The translations under genes and the position numbers were made by a program. A stretch of DNA of 64,000 nt from Cronobacter malonaticus LMG 23826 (lineage in GTDB: Bacteria > Pseudomonadota > Gammaproteobacteria > Enterobacterales > Enterobacteriaceae). The stretch spans positions 62,001-126,000 of the forward strand of contig NZ_CP013941.1 in assembly GCF_001277215.2 (NCBI RefSeq). Direction: 5' to 3'. Within the stretch, counting starts at the first letter, position 1. Each line of letters starts with the position of its first letter. The notes under the pieces are model-generated. The model was given only the letters and a program-made list of their open reading frames with translations, was not told where the DNA came from and did no database searches. This document shows, in pieces, positions 36,122-48,445 of this stretch.

Positions 36122-37396
36122 ATGAATGCCCTTACTTTTCTGAACAGTTATGCGGTCTTCATGTCCACTCATGCACCCCATGCCACGAGGCACACCTCTC
36201 CTTACCTGCTCTCCGCCAGCCAGCTGGTGTTTAACATCGGTTTTTACGCGGTGGTGCCGTTCCTGGCGATTTATCTGCGCGACGATATGCTGCTCTCCGG
36301 CGGGCTTATCGGCACCATCATCGGGCTGCGCACATTTTCGCAACAGGGCATGTTTCTGCTGGGCGGCGCGCTTTCCGACCGCTACGGTGCACGCACTATT
36401 ATCCTGTGCGGCTGCGTGGTGCGTATAACGGGCTATTTGCTGCTGGCGCTGGGCGGCTCGCTCTGGGCGGTGGTGCTCGGCGCGTGTCTGACGGGCGTTG
36501 GCGGCGCGCTGTTTTCACCGTCGATTGAATCGCTGCTGGCGCAGGCCGGCACGCGCAGCGAGGCAGAAGGCAAGCGCAGCCGCGCCGAGTGGTTTGCGCT
36601 TTTTGCCGTCTGTGGCGAACTGGGCGCGGTGCTCGGCCCGGTACTTGGCTCGCTGATGGCCGGGTTTGGTTTTAAAACGATGGCGCTCGCGGGTGCGGGC
36701 GTATTTATTGTCGCGCTAGTGGCGCTGTTTATACTGCTGCCGCGCACGCCGCATCGCGACGGCCCGCTGCAGATTGTTCCCTGGTGGCAGACCTTTCATC
36801 AGCCGCGCTTTGTCGCGTTTATCCTGGCCTACAGCGCCTATCTTTACAGCTATAACCAGCTTTATCTGGCGCTGCCGGTGGAGCTGCGCCGCTCCGGCAG
36901 CAGCGATGCCGCGCTCGGGCCGCTCTTTATTCTCGCCTCGCTGCTGATCATTACGCTGCAACTGCCGCTCGCGCGCGTTTCGCGCCGTTTCGGGCCCGCG
37001 CGTATGTTACCGCTCGGTTTCGGGCTGCTGGCGGCTTCGTTTGTCAGCGTGGCGCTGTTTGCCCCGCTTCCGCCTTTTGCCGGCTGGCTGCGGCTGCTGC
37101 CCGCGGCGTGTATGGTGACGCTCCTGACGCTGGGCCAGATGATTATCGTCCCGGTGGGGATGGATCTGGTTCCCCGTTTCGCCGCCGGGCGCAATCTCGG
37201 GGCGCATTACGGCGCGCTGGCCTCGATGGGCGGCGTGGCGGTGCTGGCCGGGAATTTTCTGCTGGGCGACGCGCTGGATAACGCGCTGACGCCCGGCGTG
37301 CAGGCGGCGGTGCCGTGGCTGCTACTGGCCATCTTCCCGCTGTGCAGCGCGCTGGCGATGGCCGTGTTATGTCGCTTTTACGCGCCCAAGGCGTAG
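36122..37396 (+). CDS. MFS transporter, drug/siderophore-exporter-like
   Basis: About 424 residues with 12 TM helices. The MFS loop motif GALSDRYGARTIILCG follows helix 2, and GELGAVLGPVLGSLMAGFG (motif C, an antiporter signature) is in helix 5. It resembles MdtH/YceL-type exporters. It shares its control region with the Fur-box-bearing iron importer, so siderophore export or recycling is a possible role. Start is unclear: ATG 36122 and ATG 36161 both lack a good ribosome site. Confidence 0.8.
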   Translation: MNALTFLNSYAVFMSTHAPHATRHTSPYLLSASQLVFNIGFYAVVPFLAIYLRDDMLLSGGLIGTIIGLRTFSQQGMFLLGGALSDRYGARTIILCGCVVRITGYLLLALGGSLWAVVLGACLTGVGGALFSPSIESLLAQAGTRSEAEGKRSRAEWFALFAVCGELGAVLGPVLGSLMAGFGFKTMALAGAGVFIVALVALFILLPRTPHRDGPLQIVPWWQTFHQPRFVAFILAYSAYLYSYNQLYLALPVELRRSGSSDAALGPLFILASLLIITLQLPLARVSRRFGPARMLPLGFGLLAASFVSVALFAPLPPFAGWLRLLPAACMVTLLTLGQMIIVPVGMDLVPRFAAGRNLGAHYGALASMGGVAVLAGNFLLGDALDNALTPGVQAAVPWLLLAIFPLCSALAMAVLCRFYAPKA

Positions 37397-37493
37397 ACGC
37401 GTTGTCTGGTTATTAAATGTCCATAGCCGCGCTGGCTCACGTTTTTCAGGAGGATATATTGAGCTGGTGAATAAAAGTGCTAAGGTGAGATAA

Positions 37494-38408
<915 letters not shown>

Positions 38409-38435
38409 GCCCCGGCCTCTGGGCCATATAAAAAA

Positions 38436-38467
38436 GGATTGTGACTGCTCCGGCAGGCAAAACCTGA
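38436..38467 (+). promoter_or_regulatory. Ribonucleic antiterminator (RAT) 2, between bglG and bglF
   Basis: GGATTGTGACTGC and CGGCAGGCAAAACCTGA repeat the first RAT with one change in the spacer stem. It overlaps the second terminator. Confidence 0.9.
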
Positions 38468-38509
38468 GCGCGGCACCCGGTATTCGGGCGGCTGCTCTCG
38501 GGTTTTTTT
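38461..38509 (+). terminator. Intercistronic terminator between bglG and bglF
   Basis: AACCTGAG and CTCGGGTT pair, with one G-T wobble, over a loop of about 30 bases and are followed by T(7). Without antitermination, bglF and the glucosidase should be poorly transcribed. Confidence 0.88.
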
Positions 38510-38517
38510 ATGTCTAA

Positions 38518-41814
<3,297 letters not shown>

Positions 41815-41828
41815 GGCGCATACCACGC

Positions 41829-41862
41829 TGGCGGGCTTTATGTTCGCCGCGTTTTTTCTTTT
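41829..41862 (+). terminator. Probable terminator of bgl operon
   Basis: GGCG and CGCC arms flank a short loop and are followed by GTTTTTTCTTTT, 15-50 bases after the glucosidase stop. The stem is short, but the T-run is strong. Confidence 0.55.
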
Positions 41863-42203
41863 CCAGCCCTCTGCTTTTTTTGCCGCCTGTTTAAAAACAG
41901 CAGAATAATATTAGAAACGCTTAAGAATTTTCTTGGTTTATGAAACCGGTCTCAGCGGTTAAAACACTACGGGTGCTTATTTTGGCTTTTCTCTTAATGC
42001 TTACATTTCCTGATACTTTCCTGACAATATCTCCATAGTTTTTTAAACAGGCCAGCAGGATAAGCTTTTCATTAAACGATAAAACTCCGTTTTAAATAAA
42101 TGGAATAAAAGACGTACCAATAAAAGCGGTTCGCTATTTAATCAGAATGATTAAATATAAAACAGTTAAACTGCTGAAAAAGGGACTTTTTTTGGTGAGA
42201 GCG

Positions 42204-42231
42204 GAAGCGTCGTCAACCCTGACAACGCTTC
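42204..42231. other. Hairpin between bgl operon and small membrane gene
   Basis: GGAAGCGT and ACGCTTCC form a perfect 8-base stem around 12 bases. No T-run follows on either strand in a terminator-like place. The rest of the 41.86-42.24 kb gap is AT-rich with no gene recognised. Confidence 0.4.
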
Positions 42232-42243
42232 CGGGAGAGAGGT

Positions 42244-42357
42244 TTAACGGCGTTTGCCGCCACGTGAAGGCAGCGTGCGCGATTTCACCAGAACCGTATG
42301 CTTATAAAAGGCATAGGCGATGACAGCAACCAATAAGACAATCAATGCTATGGTCAT
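42244..42357 (-). CDS. Small single-pass membrane protein, 37 residues
   Basis: The frame reads ATG to TAA with 37 codons. It has an N-terminal TM helix (MTIALIVLLVAVIAYAFYKH) and a basic tail (SRTLPSRGGKRR), the classic pattern of small inner-membrane proteins. AGGAAGG lies about 10 bases upstream of the ATG. It stands alone between the bgl operon and the recombinase. I do not recognise a named family. Confidence 0.7.
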   Translation of the reverse strand: MTIALIVLLVAVIAYAFYKHTVLVKSRTLPSRGGKRR

Positions 42358-42683
42358 TTTGACGATAACCTTCCTGATGGTGTGACTATTTTAATAATGA
42401 CGGTATATCATACATGAATCTATATTACAGATGCATCTTTATTATTTTTGTGGCTGTTTAGCCAGCGTTTAATAATATTCTGTTCCGTATTTCATTATCA
42501 ATAGCAGGTTAAACCTGTACAGGGTTCATCCTGAGGTTATTGGTAATAAGCATCCCTAAGAGGTGAGAAATTCGCCTGCCGCTTCAGACTACCACGACCG
42601 CTGCGTTCCATTGCCATAGCAAAAACGGATGACGCTTTGCTGCCATCCATTTCATTGCCCCGTTCGAACTGAAGGTGATGAAG

Positions 42684-42760
42684 GCTACTTATTAAAATGT
42701 ACCTTTGAAAAAGTAGCTTTACCGAAACGCGAGGTTAAGGGGATAATCCTGCTACTTTTT
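42684..42760. repeat. Cluster of GCTACTT repeats upstream of the recombinase
   Basis: GCTACTT at 42684-42690, AAGTAGC at 42711-42717 and GCTACTT at 42751-42757 lie within 77 bases. The last two extend to a perfect 10-base inverted repeat (AAAAAGTAGC / GCTACTTTTT). They sit 45-120 bases before the recombinase start and could be recombinase-binding or autoregulatory sites. Confidence 0.6.
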
Positions 42761-42802
42761 ACGAGGCGCAACATCGCGGATGCGTGCGTTTATGGAGGGG
42801 TG

Positions 42803-43786
42803 ATGACGGAACTGCCTGACGACAACCTGCTGCCTGGCGCTTTTTCAGGAGAGCACTTCAGCGATCTCCGCCCGCTCGCCGTGGGTGGCGAGGCGCGGCC
42901 CCTCAACCCGGCGATGGCCTATCTTTTAAGCCTGCCGTCTGCCGCGAGCCGCCAGACCATGCGATCCTTTTTGCATATCGTCGCCGGCATGCTCGGTGCC
43001 CGCGCGATGCAGCACTGCCCGTGGGGCAGCCTGCGGCGGCATCATGTGCAGGGCTTACTGGAGATGCTTTCGGCATCCGGCCGCGCGCCTGCCACAATCA
43101 ACACTTATCTGTCTGCGATGAAAGGCACCGCCCGCGAGGCGTGGATGATGAAGCTGATGGATACCGACAGCTATCAGCAAATCCTTGCCGTACGGGCGGT
43201 ACGCGGCAGCCGTCTCACCCGCGGGCGGGCATTGACTGCACAAGAAGTTCGCGCGCTGTTTTTGCTCTGCGAGCAGGACAAAAGCTGTAAAGGCCCTCGC
43301 GACGCGGCGATGCTGGCGGTGATGCTGGGCTGCGGGTTGCGCCGCTCGGAGGTGGTCGGGCTGGATTATGCGAGCATCCTCGAGTCAGACCAGGCCCTGC
43401 GCGTGCTCGGTAAAGGCAATAAAGAGCGGCTGGCATTTATGCCGGATGCGGTCTGGCAGCGGCTCCGGCACTGGACTGACAGCGTGCGCGGCGAACACCC
43501 CGGCCCGCTCTTCACCCGCATTCGCGCCGGTGACGATGTCACGTCTGAGCGCCTGACCCCACAGGCGGTGTACCATATTCTGAACGAGCGCCGTATGCAG
43601 TGCGGCATCGATGACTGCGCGCCGCACGATCTTCGCCGCACGTTCGCCTCCATGATGCTCGATAACGGCGAAGATCTGATCACAGTGCGTGACGCAATGG
43701 GCCATGCCAGCGTCACGACGACGCAAAAATATGACCGCCGCGGCGATGCCCGCCTGCGCCGCGCGGCAAATAAAATCAAGCTTTGA
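42803..43786 (+). CDS. Orphan tyrosine recombinase/integrase
   Basis: 327 residues. The N-terminal SAM-like core-binding domain has ATINTYLSAMKGTAREAW; the catalytic domain has all residues: Arg in LGCGLRRSEVVGL, Lys in LGKGNKERLAF, His-x-x-Arg in CAPHDLRRTFAS, His in AMGHASVTTTQKYDRR, with Tyr as nucleophile. Start 42803 has GGAGGGG; the frame extends upstream. No phage gene, tRNA or excisionase is near, so it may be a solitary recombinase, like those of resident Xer-type or invertible elements. Confidence 0.9.
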   Translation: MTELPDDNLLPGAFSGEHFSDLRPLAVGGEARPLNPAMAYLLSLPSAASRQTMRSFLHIVAGMLGARAMQHCPWGSLRRHHVQGLLEMLSASGRAPATINTYLSAMKGTAREAWMMKLMDTDSYQQILAVRAVRGSRLTRGRALTAQEVRALFLLCEQDKSCKGPRDAAMLAVMLGCGLRRSEVVGLDYASILESDQALRVLGKGNKERLAFMPDAVWQRLRHWTDSVRGEHPGPLFTRIRAGDDVTSERLTPQAVYHILNERRMQCGIDDCAPHDLRRTFASMMLDNGEDLITVRDAMGHASVTTTQKYDRRGDARLRRAANKIKL

Positions 43787-43819
43787 AAACGTCTGGCTGT
43801 ATGGCGTTTCGATACACCT

Positions 43820-44494
43820 CTACGGCGCAATCTCCCGCCCGCGGTAATCGATAAAGCGGCACTGCGGCTTATCCAGCGCGGCGTTAATAACGTCTTTCAG
43901 CCCTGCCGCGCTCTCGTCTACCGTCACCGGCGCGCGCTTGCCGCCCATATCGGTCTGGACCCAGCCGGGGTGGAGCAACAGCACGCTGCGTTTACCCGGC
44001 AGCGCTGTTGTCACGGCAAACGAGCGCGCCAGCGAATTCAGCGCGCTCTTACTGGCGCGATAGAGCGCCATGTCACCCGTATCGTTATTTGTGTAGCTGG
44101 CGGTGCTGGAGGACATAAAGGCTATAACACCGCCTTCACGTACCTGCGAGAGCATCATTTCCGCCAGCCGCACCGGCGCGATAGCGTTGGTCAGAAAGAG
44201 CGAGGCAATCTCCTGTTCGGTGGCCTGCGATACGCTCTGATGATTCGGCCCGAAGATACCGGCGTTAACGATGAGCGCATCGAAGGTTACGGCACTGAGC
44301 TGTTCATGAAGTCGGGCACAGCTCGCCGGGTCGGTCATGTCCAAGATTTGCGTCGTGATACGCGGATGGGTGTCCTCGCTTTTTTTCTCGCGCACGGTGG
44401 CAATGACGTCGGCGCCATCTCGCGCGAAAGTGTCTGCAAGACCACGGCCAATCCCGCGTGATGCGCCAATAATCAGGATATGCTGTACCGTCAT
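43820..44494 (-). CDS. Short-chain dehydrogenase/reductase
   Basis: 224 residues. NAD(P) loop GASRGIGRGLADTF, the NAG motif in LIVNAGIFGPN, and the catalytic Ser/Tyr/Lys in FMSSSTASY and LYRASKSALNSLA. Classical SDR of the type that reduces carbonyls. Start preceded by AGG. It converges on the recombinase. No substrate can be deduced. Confidence 0.88.
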   Translation of the reverse strand: MTVQHILIIGASRGIGRGLADTFARDGADVIATVREKKSEDTHPRITTQILDMTDPASCARLHEQLSAVTFDALIVNAGIFGPNHQSVSQATEQEIASLFLTNAIAPVRLAEMMLSQVREGGVIAFMSSSTASYTNNDTGDMALYRASKSALNSLARSFAVTTALPGKRSVLLLHPGWVQTDMGGKRAPVTVDESAAGLKDVINAALDKPQCRFIDYRGREIAP

Positions 44495-44540
44495 GATTCT
44501 TTTACCTGCAATAATAATGAACCTATGCTGTTGGGTTTAA

Positions 44541-45101
44541 TCACTCCGAAAGTCGATAAACCCCTGCTCCCCAGTAGTCTTCTTCGGATTTGCGGATTTC
44601 GCACCAGCCCTGACGAAGAAGGCGGCGGGCAATCAAACGATTCATAATGCCATGCCCCATCAGTAGCACCGGACCTTCCTTGTTGCTGGCAAGCGTTGCC
44701 AGGTTTTCCGCCGCCGTCGCCGCGCGCGCTTTTGCGGCATGCAGCGTTTCAGCATTGCCCAATAACCCGCACAGCCATAGCACGCGAAAAATGCCACTCC
44801 ATGCCAGAGGCGACAAACGCAGCCCGCCGATACCATACGCCGGAAGCTCTGCCTCTCGGTATAAGGTATCGGTTTGCACTGGCTCATAACCGAGTGCTTT
44901 TAGTGAAGAGATTGCGCGCGGTAAGTCGCTGCTGATAACCGTATCTGCGCGGGCCGCCAGTTGACGGCTCGTGGAAGGGGGAACATCGCTCCCTGTATCA
45001 GCCTCGTTATAACGGCTTATCCAGCCTGGCATATTTCGGGCACCGATCACGCCTGAATTCGCTATATCAGGCCTGCCGTGGCGCATCAGAATGATTTCCA
45101 T
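44541..45101 (-). CDS. Histidine phosphatase family protein (phosphoglycerate-mutase-like)
   Basis: 186 residues with the phospho-His in the N-terminal LMRHGRPD motif and a second catalytic His in LLMGHGIMNRL. A conserved Arg and Glu (YREAELPAY) complete the site. Such enzymes remove phosphate from sugars, nucleotides or proteins. AGGAAG precedes the ATG. It is followed upstream by a 93-residue protein gene 10 bases away on the same strand. Confidence 0.87.
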   Translation of the reverse strand: MEIILMRHGRPDIANSGVIGARNMPGWISRYNEADTGSDVPPSTSRQLAARADTVISSDLPRAISSLKALGYEPVQTDTLYREAELPAYGIGGLRLSPLAWSGIFRVLWLCGLLGNAETLHAAKARAATAAENLATLASNKEGPVLLMGHGIMNRLIARRLLRQGWCEIRKSEEDYWGAGVYRLSE

Positions 45102-45111
45102 ATCTTCCTTT

Positions 45112-45393
45112 CTACAGGTGAAACACCTGGGATGAGAAAAAATATCCCACCAGCGCCAGTACTACCACAATAACGCCTGAAAAAATCGCTCCGCTGGCCC
45201 ATGCGAAGGGGGCGATCTCCTCTTCTTTTTTGATATCCGCGTAACGCTTTAGCGCCTGCTCTGCCAGGGCCGCGTCAATTTCTTCGAACTGTTTTTCGTA
45301 ACCTTTGGCTTTCAGCCGCGAGGCTTTTTCAGTATCGGCTTTGTCGAGCGCAAAAAGCTGGCTGCCTTTTTTAAAGAAGACGAACGTGGTCAT
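45112..45393 (-). CDS. Hypothetical tail-anchored membrane protein
   Basis: 93 residues. The soluble N-terminal part is charged and starts MTTFVFFKKGSQLFALDKAD; a C-terminal TM helix (GAIFSGVIVVVLALVGYFFS) follows EEEIAPFAWAS. This is a tail-anchor layout. AGGAG is seven bases before the ATG. It precedes the phosphatase by ten bases and is probably co-transcribed. I know no function for it. Confidence 0.75.
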   Translation of the reverse strand: MTTFVFFKKGSQLFALDKADTEKASRLKAKGYEKQFEEIDAALAEQALKRYADIKKEEEIAPFAWASGAIFSGVIVVVLALVGYFFSSQVFHL

Positions 45394-45617
45394 GGTGGAC
45401 TCCTGTCGTGGTGACGCGCTATGCCTAACATACCGGAACGAAATGCATTTTGTATATTAATACCTTAAAGCGCATTTAACGGAAAAGCAGACCGTCGCTG
45501 ATACATAAAACCATGAATAAGTGTCCATCAGTCGGGATGGGAAAACAGAGGAAGTGGTGGCGGGGAATTATTCGCAGTACGGTCGATCATGCCCTGGACG
45601 ATCGGTAATCCGCCTGT

Positions 45618-45645
45618 AAAAACGCCCGGTACAGGTACCGGGCGT
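45618..45645. terminator. Terminator after chemoreceptor gene
   Basis: ACGCCCGGTA and TACCGGGCGT form a 10-base stem; on the minus strand TTTTT follows, suiting the end of the chemoreceptor gene at 45677. Confidence 0.85.
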
Positions 45646-45676
45646 GGCGTAAAAAATAATCTTTTTTATCTGCTAA

Positions 45677-47335
45677 TCAGAAGCTTTGCCAGTCGTTATC
45701 TGATACTGCGGCGGCGGCGGGCACCGGGCGCAGCGTTTTAATCGGCGTAACCGGTGCGGCGGCATGACGCGCCGCGCTTTTAACGTGACTTGTGGCGGCG
45801 ATGGTAAATGCACCAACCAGCTGGTTCAGGGACGCGGCCTGCTCCATCAGCGACTGCGACGCCGCCGAGGCCTGTTCGACCAGCGCGGCGTTCTGCTGGG
45901 TCACATCGTCCATCTGGTTGACGGCCAGATGGACCTGGTTGATGCCCTGCGCCTGCTCCTGCGCTGCCACAGAGATCTCATCAACAATATCCGTTACCTG
46001 ACGCACCGCCTCGGTCATCTTGCTGATGTTCTGGCCGACACCTTCCGCCTGGGTGGAACCCGTCTCGACATACTGCATAGAGTTTTCAATCAGCTCTTTG
46101 ATTTCACGTGCGGAGGAGGATGAACGTTGCGCCAGCGTGCGCACTTCACCGGCCACCACGGCAAACCCTCTGCCCTGCTCGCCCGCACGCGCCGCTTCCA
46201 CCGCAGCGTTGAGCGCCAGAATGTTGGTCTGGAAGGCAATCCCCTCGATCATCGCGATAATGTCGGTGATTTTCGAGGAACTATCGCGAATACTGCTCAT
46301 GGTCGCCAGCATGGTATTAACGCGCGACTGGCTGTCTTCCGAAATATCGCGCGCGTTTTTCGCAAGCTGGCTTGCAAGCTGGGTATTTTCCGCGGTCTGA
46401 CGCACGGTTTCGCTCAGCTCTGACATGCTGGCTGCAGTCTGCTCCAGCGAGGCGGCCTGTTCTTCAGTACGTGAAGAAAGATCTTCGTTACCGGCGGAGA
46501 TCTGGCCGGAAGCAGAGCTGACCGACTGCGCGGACGCTTCGACAGCGGCGAGTGATGAAGCCACATTGGCTGCCAGCGTATTATATGCTTTGGCCGTCTG
46601 GCCTATCTCATCCTTACGGGAATCGTCAGCGCGCAGTGTCAGATCAAGATGCTCGCTCGCGGTTTCCAGCGTCTGGCGCATGCTGTTGAGCTGGTTGCGA
46701 ATCGAGAAAATCGTCTTCAGCGTGAAGAAGCCGAGAATAAGAATGACCACTGCCGAGCCGCCAATCAGCGTCCAGAGCGTCTGGTAATAGGAGCTATCAT
46801 TTTCCTTACGCAGCGTTTTGCCGACGTCAATGTTGACCCCCAGCTGTTTCTGATACAACGCGATAAGCTGACGCGCGGCTCCGCCGACACCGTTGTCATC
46901 ACGCAGTGCGGCGAGCGCGACAGCGTTATTGTGCGCACGCGAGCTCTCTAAAAATGCCGGTAACCGGGACTGAAGCGTCTGGATCAGTGTGCCGGCGCTT
47001 TCAGAAATCTGCCGGTCTTCCTCGCTGGAGATTTCATTTTGCAGATAAAACTGGTTCTGCGTGGAGATGCGGTTAATGACCGTATTGATCTCTTTTTCAA
47101 TCTCGGCCTGACCTGATGCGTCAGCGGTATTCTGGTGGCGGTAGAGCCAGATAATCAACGTATTACTACCATCAATCATTTTGCCGATATCAAGCACCGA
47201 CGGAAGTGTGTTTTCCTGGACGTACTGGAACCTTGCCTGAAAATTGCTGACGACCACCACCGATGTGATCACCATAGCGATCAGCGCGGCAGAAAGTAAT
47301 GAAAACGTCAGCATAAGACGTTGTGTAATGGACAT
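45677..47335 (-). CDS. Methyl-accepting chemotaxis protein
   Basis: 552 residues: two TM helices (about 10-32 and 190-212), a periplasmic four-helix-type sensor between them, HAMP, and a signalling domain with [20 protein letters not shown]. It ends NDWQSF, an x-W-x-x-F variant of the CheR tether; whether it recruits CheR is uncertain. The start codon is the upstream ATG of MSITQRLML. A GCCGATAT sequence 70-80 bases upstream is a weak FliA -10 candidate with a poor -35. Confidence 0.92.
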   Translation of the reverse strand: MSITQRLMLTFSLLSAALIAMVITSVVVVSNFQARFQYVQENTLPSVLDIGKMIDGSNTLIIWLYRHQNTADASGQAEIEKEINTVINRISTQNQFYLQNEISSEEDRQISESAGTLIQTLQSRLPAFLESSRAHNNAVALAALRDDNGVGGAARQLIALYQKQLGVNIDVGKTLRKENDSSYYQTLWTLIGGSAVVILILGFFTLKTIFSIRNQLNSMRQTLETASEHLDLTLRADDSRKDEIGQTAKAYNTLAANVASSLAAVEASAQSVSSASGQISAGNEDLSSRTEEQAASLEQTAASMSELSETVRQTAENTQLASQLAKNARDISEDSQSRVNTMLATMSSIRDSSSKITDIIAMIEGIAFQTNILALNAAVEAARAGEQGRGFAVVAGEVRTLAQRSSSSAREIKELIENSMQYVETGSTQAEGVGQNISKMTEAVRQVTDIVDEISVAAQEQAQGINQVHLAVNQMDDVTQQNAALVEQASAASQSLMEQAASLNQLVGAFTIAATSHVKSAARHAAAPVTPIKTLRPVPAAAAVSDNDWQSF

Positions 47336-47629
47336 GGAGTGTTTCCTCGGTGTTGCTTATTTTTGCTGTATGGAGCCAGTGCTTAAATCAAACCGGCACA
47401 ACGAATATCGGCAGCCAGGCGGCCGATAATTAGCCCGGCCCGTAGGCTTTTTCGTATGATCATGATTCTCAAAACATTAAATTTTTTAAACTAAAGGCAT
47501 GTTAATTATGTGGTAATTCGGTGCGGTGCTTTTTTTCGGCTCGCCACGTCAGTTTGCTCTAAGGTTTATGTCAGTAAGCGAAAGCCCGTGCACCGTTGCG
47601 CTGGCGTCGCCACACCTCAGGAGGCCTTT

Positions 47630-48430
47630 GTGATCACACTGTGTAACGCCTGCGGCACGTCATATCAGGTTGACAATGCCCGGCCACAGCGCTGCAAAAT
47701 TTGCGACGATGAGCGGCAGTTTGTCCCGGTAACGGGGCAGCAATGGGTGGCGCGTGATGCGCTGCTGGCGACCCATTCCAATAAATGGAAGCAGCATACC
47801 CCGGATCTTTTCAGCATCCGGACGGTGCCGGATTTTGCGATTGGCCAGCGTGCGTTTCTGCTGCGTACCCCGCAGGGGAATATCCTCTGGGACTGCGTCG
47901 CCACGCTGGATGACGCCACAAAAACCCTGATTTCTGCGCTCGGTGGGCTGATGGCTATCGCCATTTCGCATCCGCACTTTTACACCACGATGCAGGACTG
48001 GGCGGCCGCTTTTAACGCGCCGGTGTATCTGCACGCCAGCGACCGCGAATGGATCATGCGCGACAGCCCATTTATCCGGCTGTGGGAGGGAGATGAAATG
48101 GCGCTTGCTGAGGATATTCGTGTGATTCGCCTCGGTGGGCATTTTGCCGGCGGCTGCGTGCTGCATGACGCGCGCGGCGATGGGCTGCTGCTGACTGGTG
48201 ATATTTTGCAGGTGACACCGGGCGCGAACAGCGTCTCTTTTATGTGGAGTTACCCGAATATGCTGCCGCTCCCGGCAGCGACCGTCAGGGCAATGACCGA
48301 CCGGCTCCGGGGCGTGACATTTTCGACGCTCTGGGGCGCGTTTGAAGGCCGTGAAATTACCGCCGACGCCAGCGAGCGGGTGCGCCGTTCGGGCGAAAAA
48401 TATGTGGTTTGTCTGAATCGTGCGGATTAA
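47630..48430 (+). CDS. MBL-fold protein with zinc-ribbon N-terminus
   Basis: 266 residues starting with GTG, because AGGAGG is at ideal distance; the frame reads upstream for 40 residues without family likeness. The N-terminus has a C4 zinc knuckle (LCNACGTSYQV, PQRCKICDDE). The MBL region has GNILWDCVATLDDA, AISHPHFYTTM, VIRLGGHFAGGCVLHD and LLTGDILQV, but the usual H-x-H-x-D-H is replaced by S-H-P-H-F-Y, so the metal site is at least altered. Substrate unknown. Confidence 0.82.
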   Translation: MITLCNACGTSYQVDNARPQRCKICDDERQFVPVTGQQWVARDALLATHSNKWKQHTPDLFSIRTVPDFAIGQRAFLLRTPQGNILWDCVATLDDATKTLISALGGLMAIAISHPHFYTTMQDWAAAFNAPVYLHASDREWIMRDSPFIRLWEGDEMALAEDIRVIRLGGHFAGGCVLHDARGDGLLLTGDILQVTPGANSVSFMWSYPNMLPLPAATVRAMTDRLRGVTFSTLWGAFEGREITADASERVRRSGEKYVVCLNRAD

Positions 48431-48445
48431 CGCGTTGAATGATGC

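Noticed and set aside
45513..45608. 31-codon frame before the chemoreceptor terminator
   Set aside because: No ribosome site and ends at the terminator region.
47405..47412. FliA promoter for the middle chemoreceptor
   Set aside because: GCCGATAT is only a 7 of 8 match and no -35 is at the right distance.
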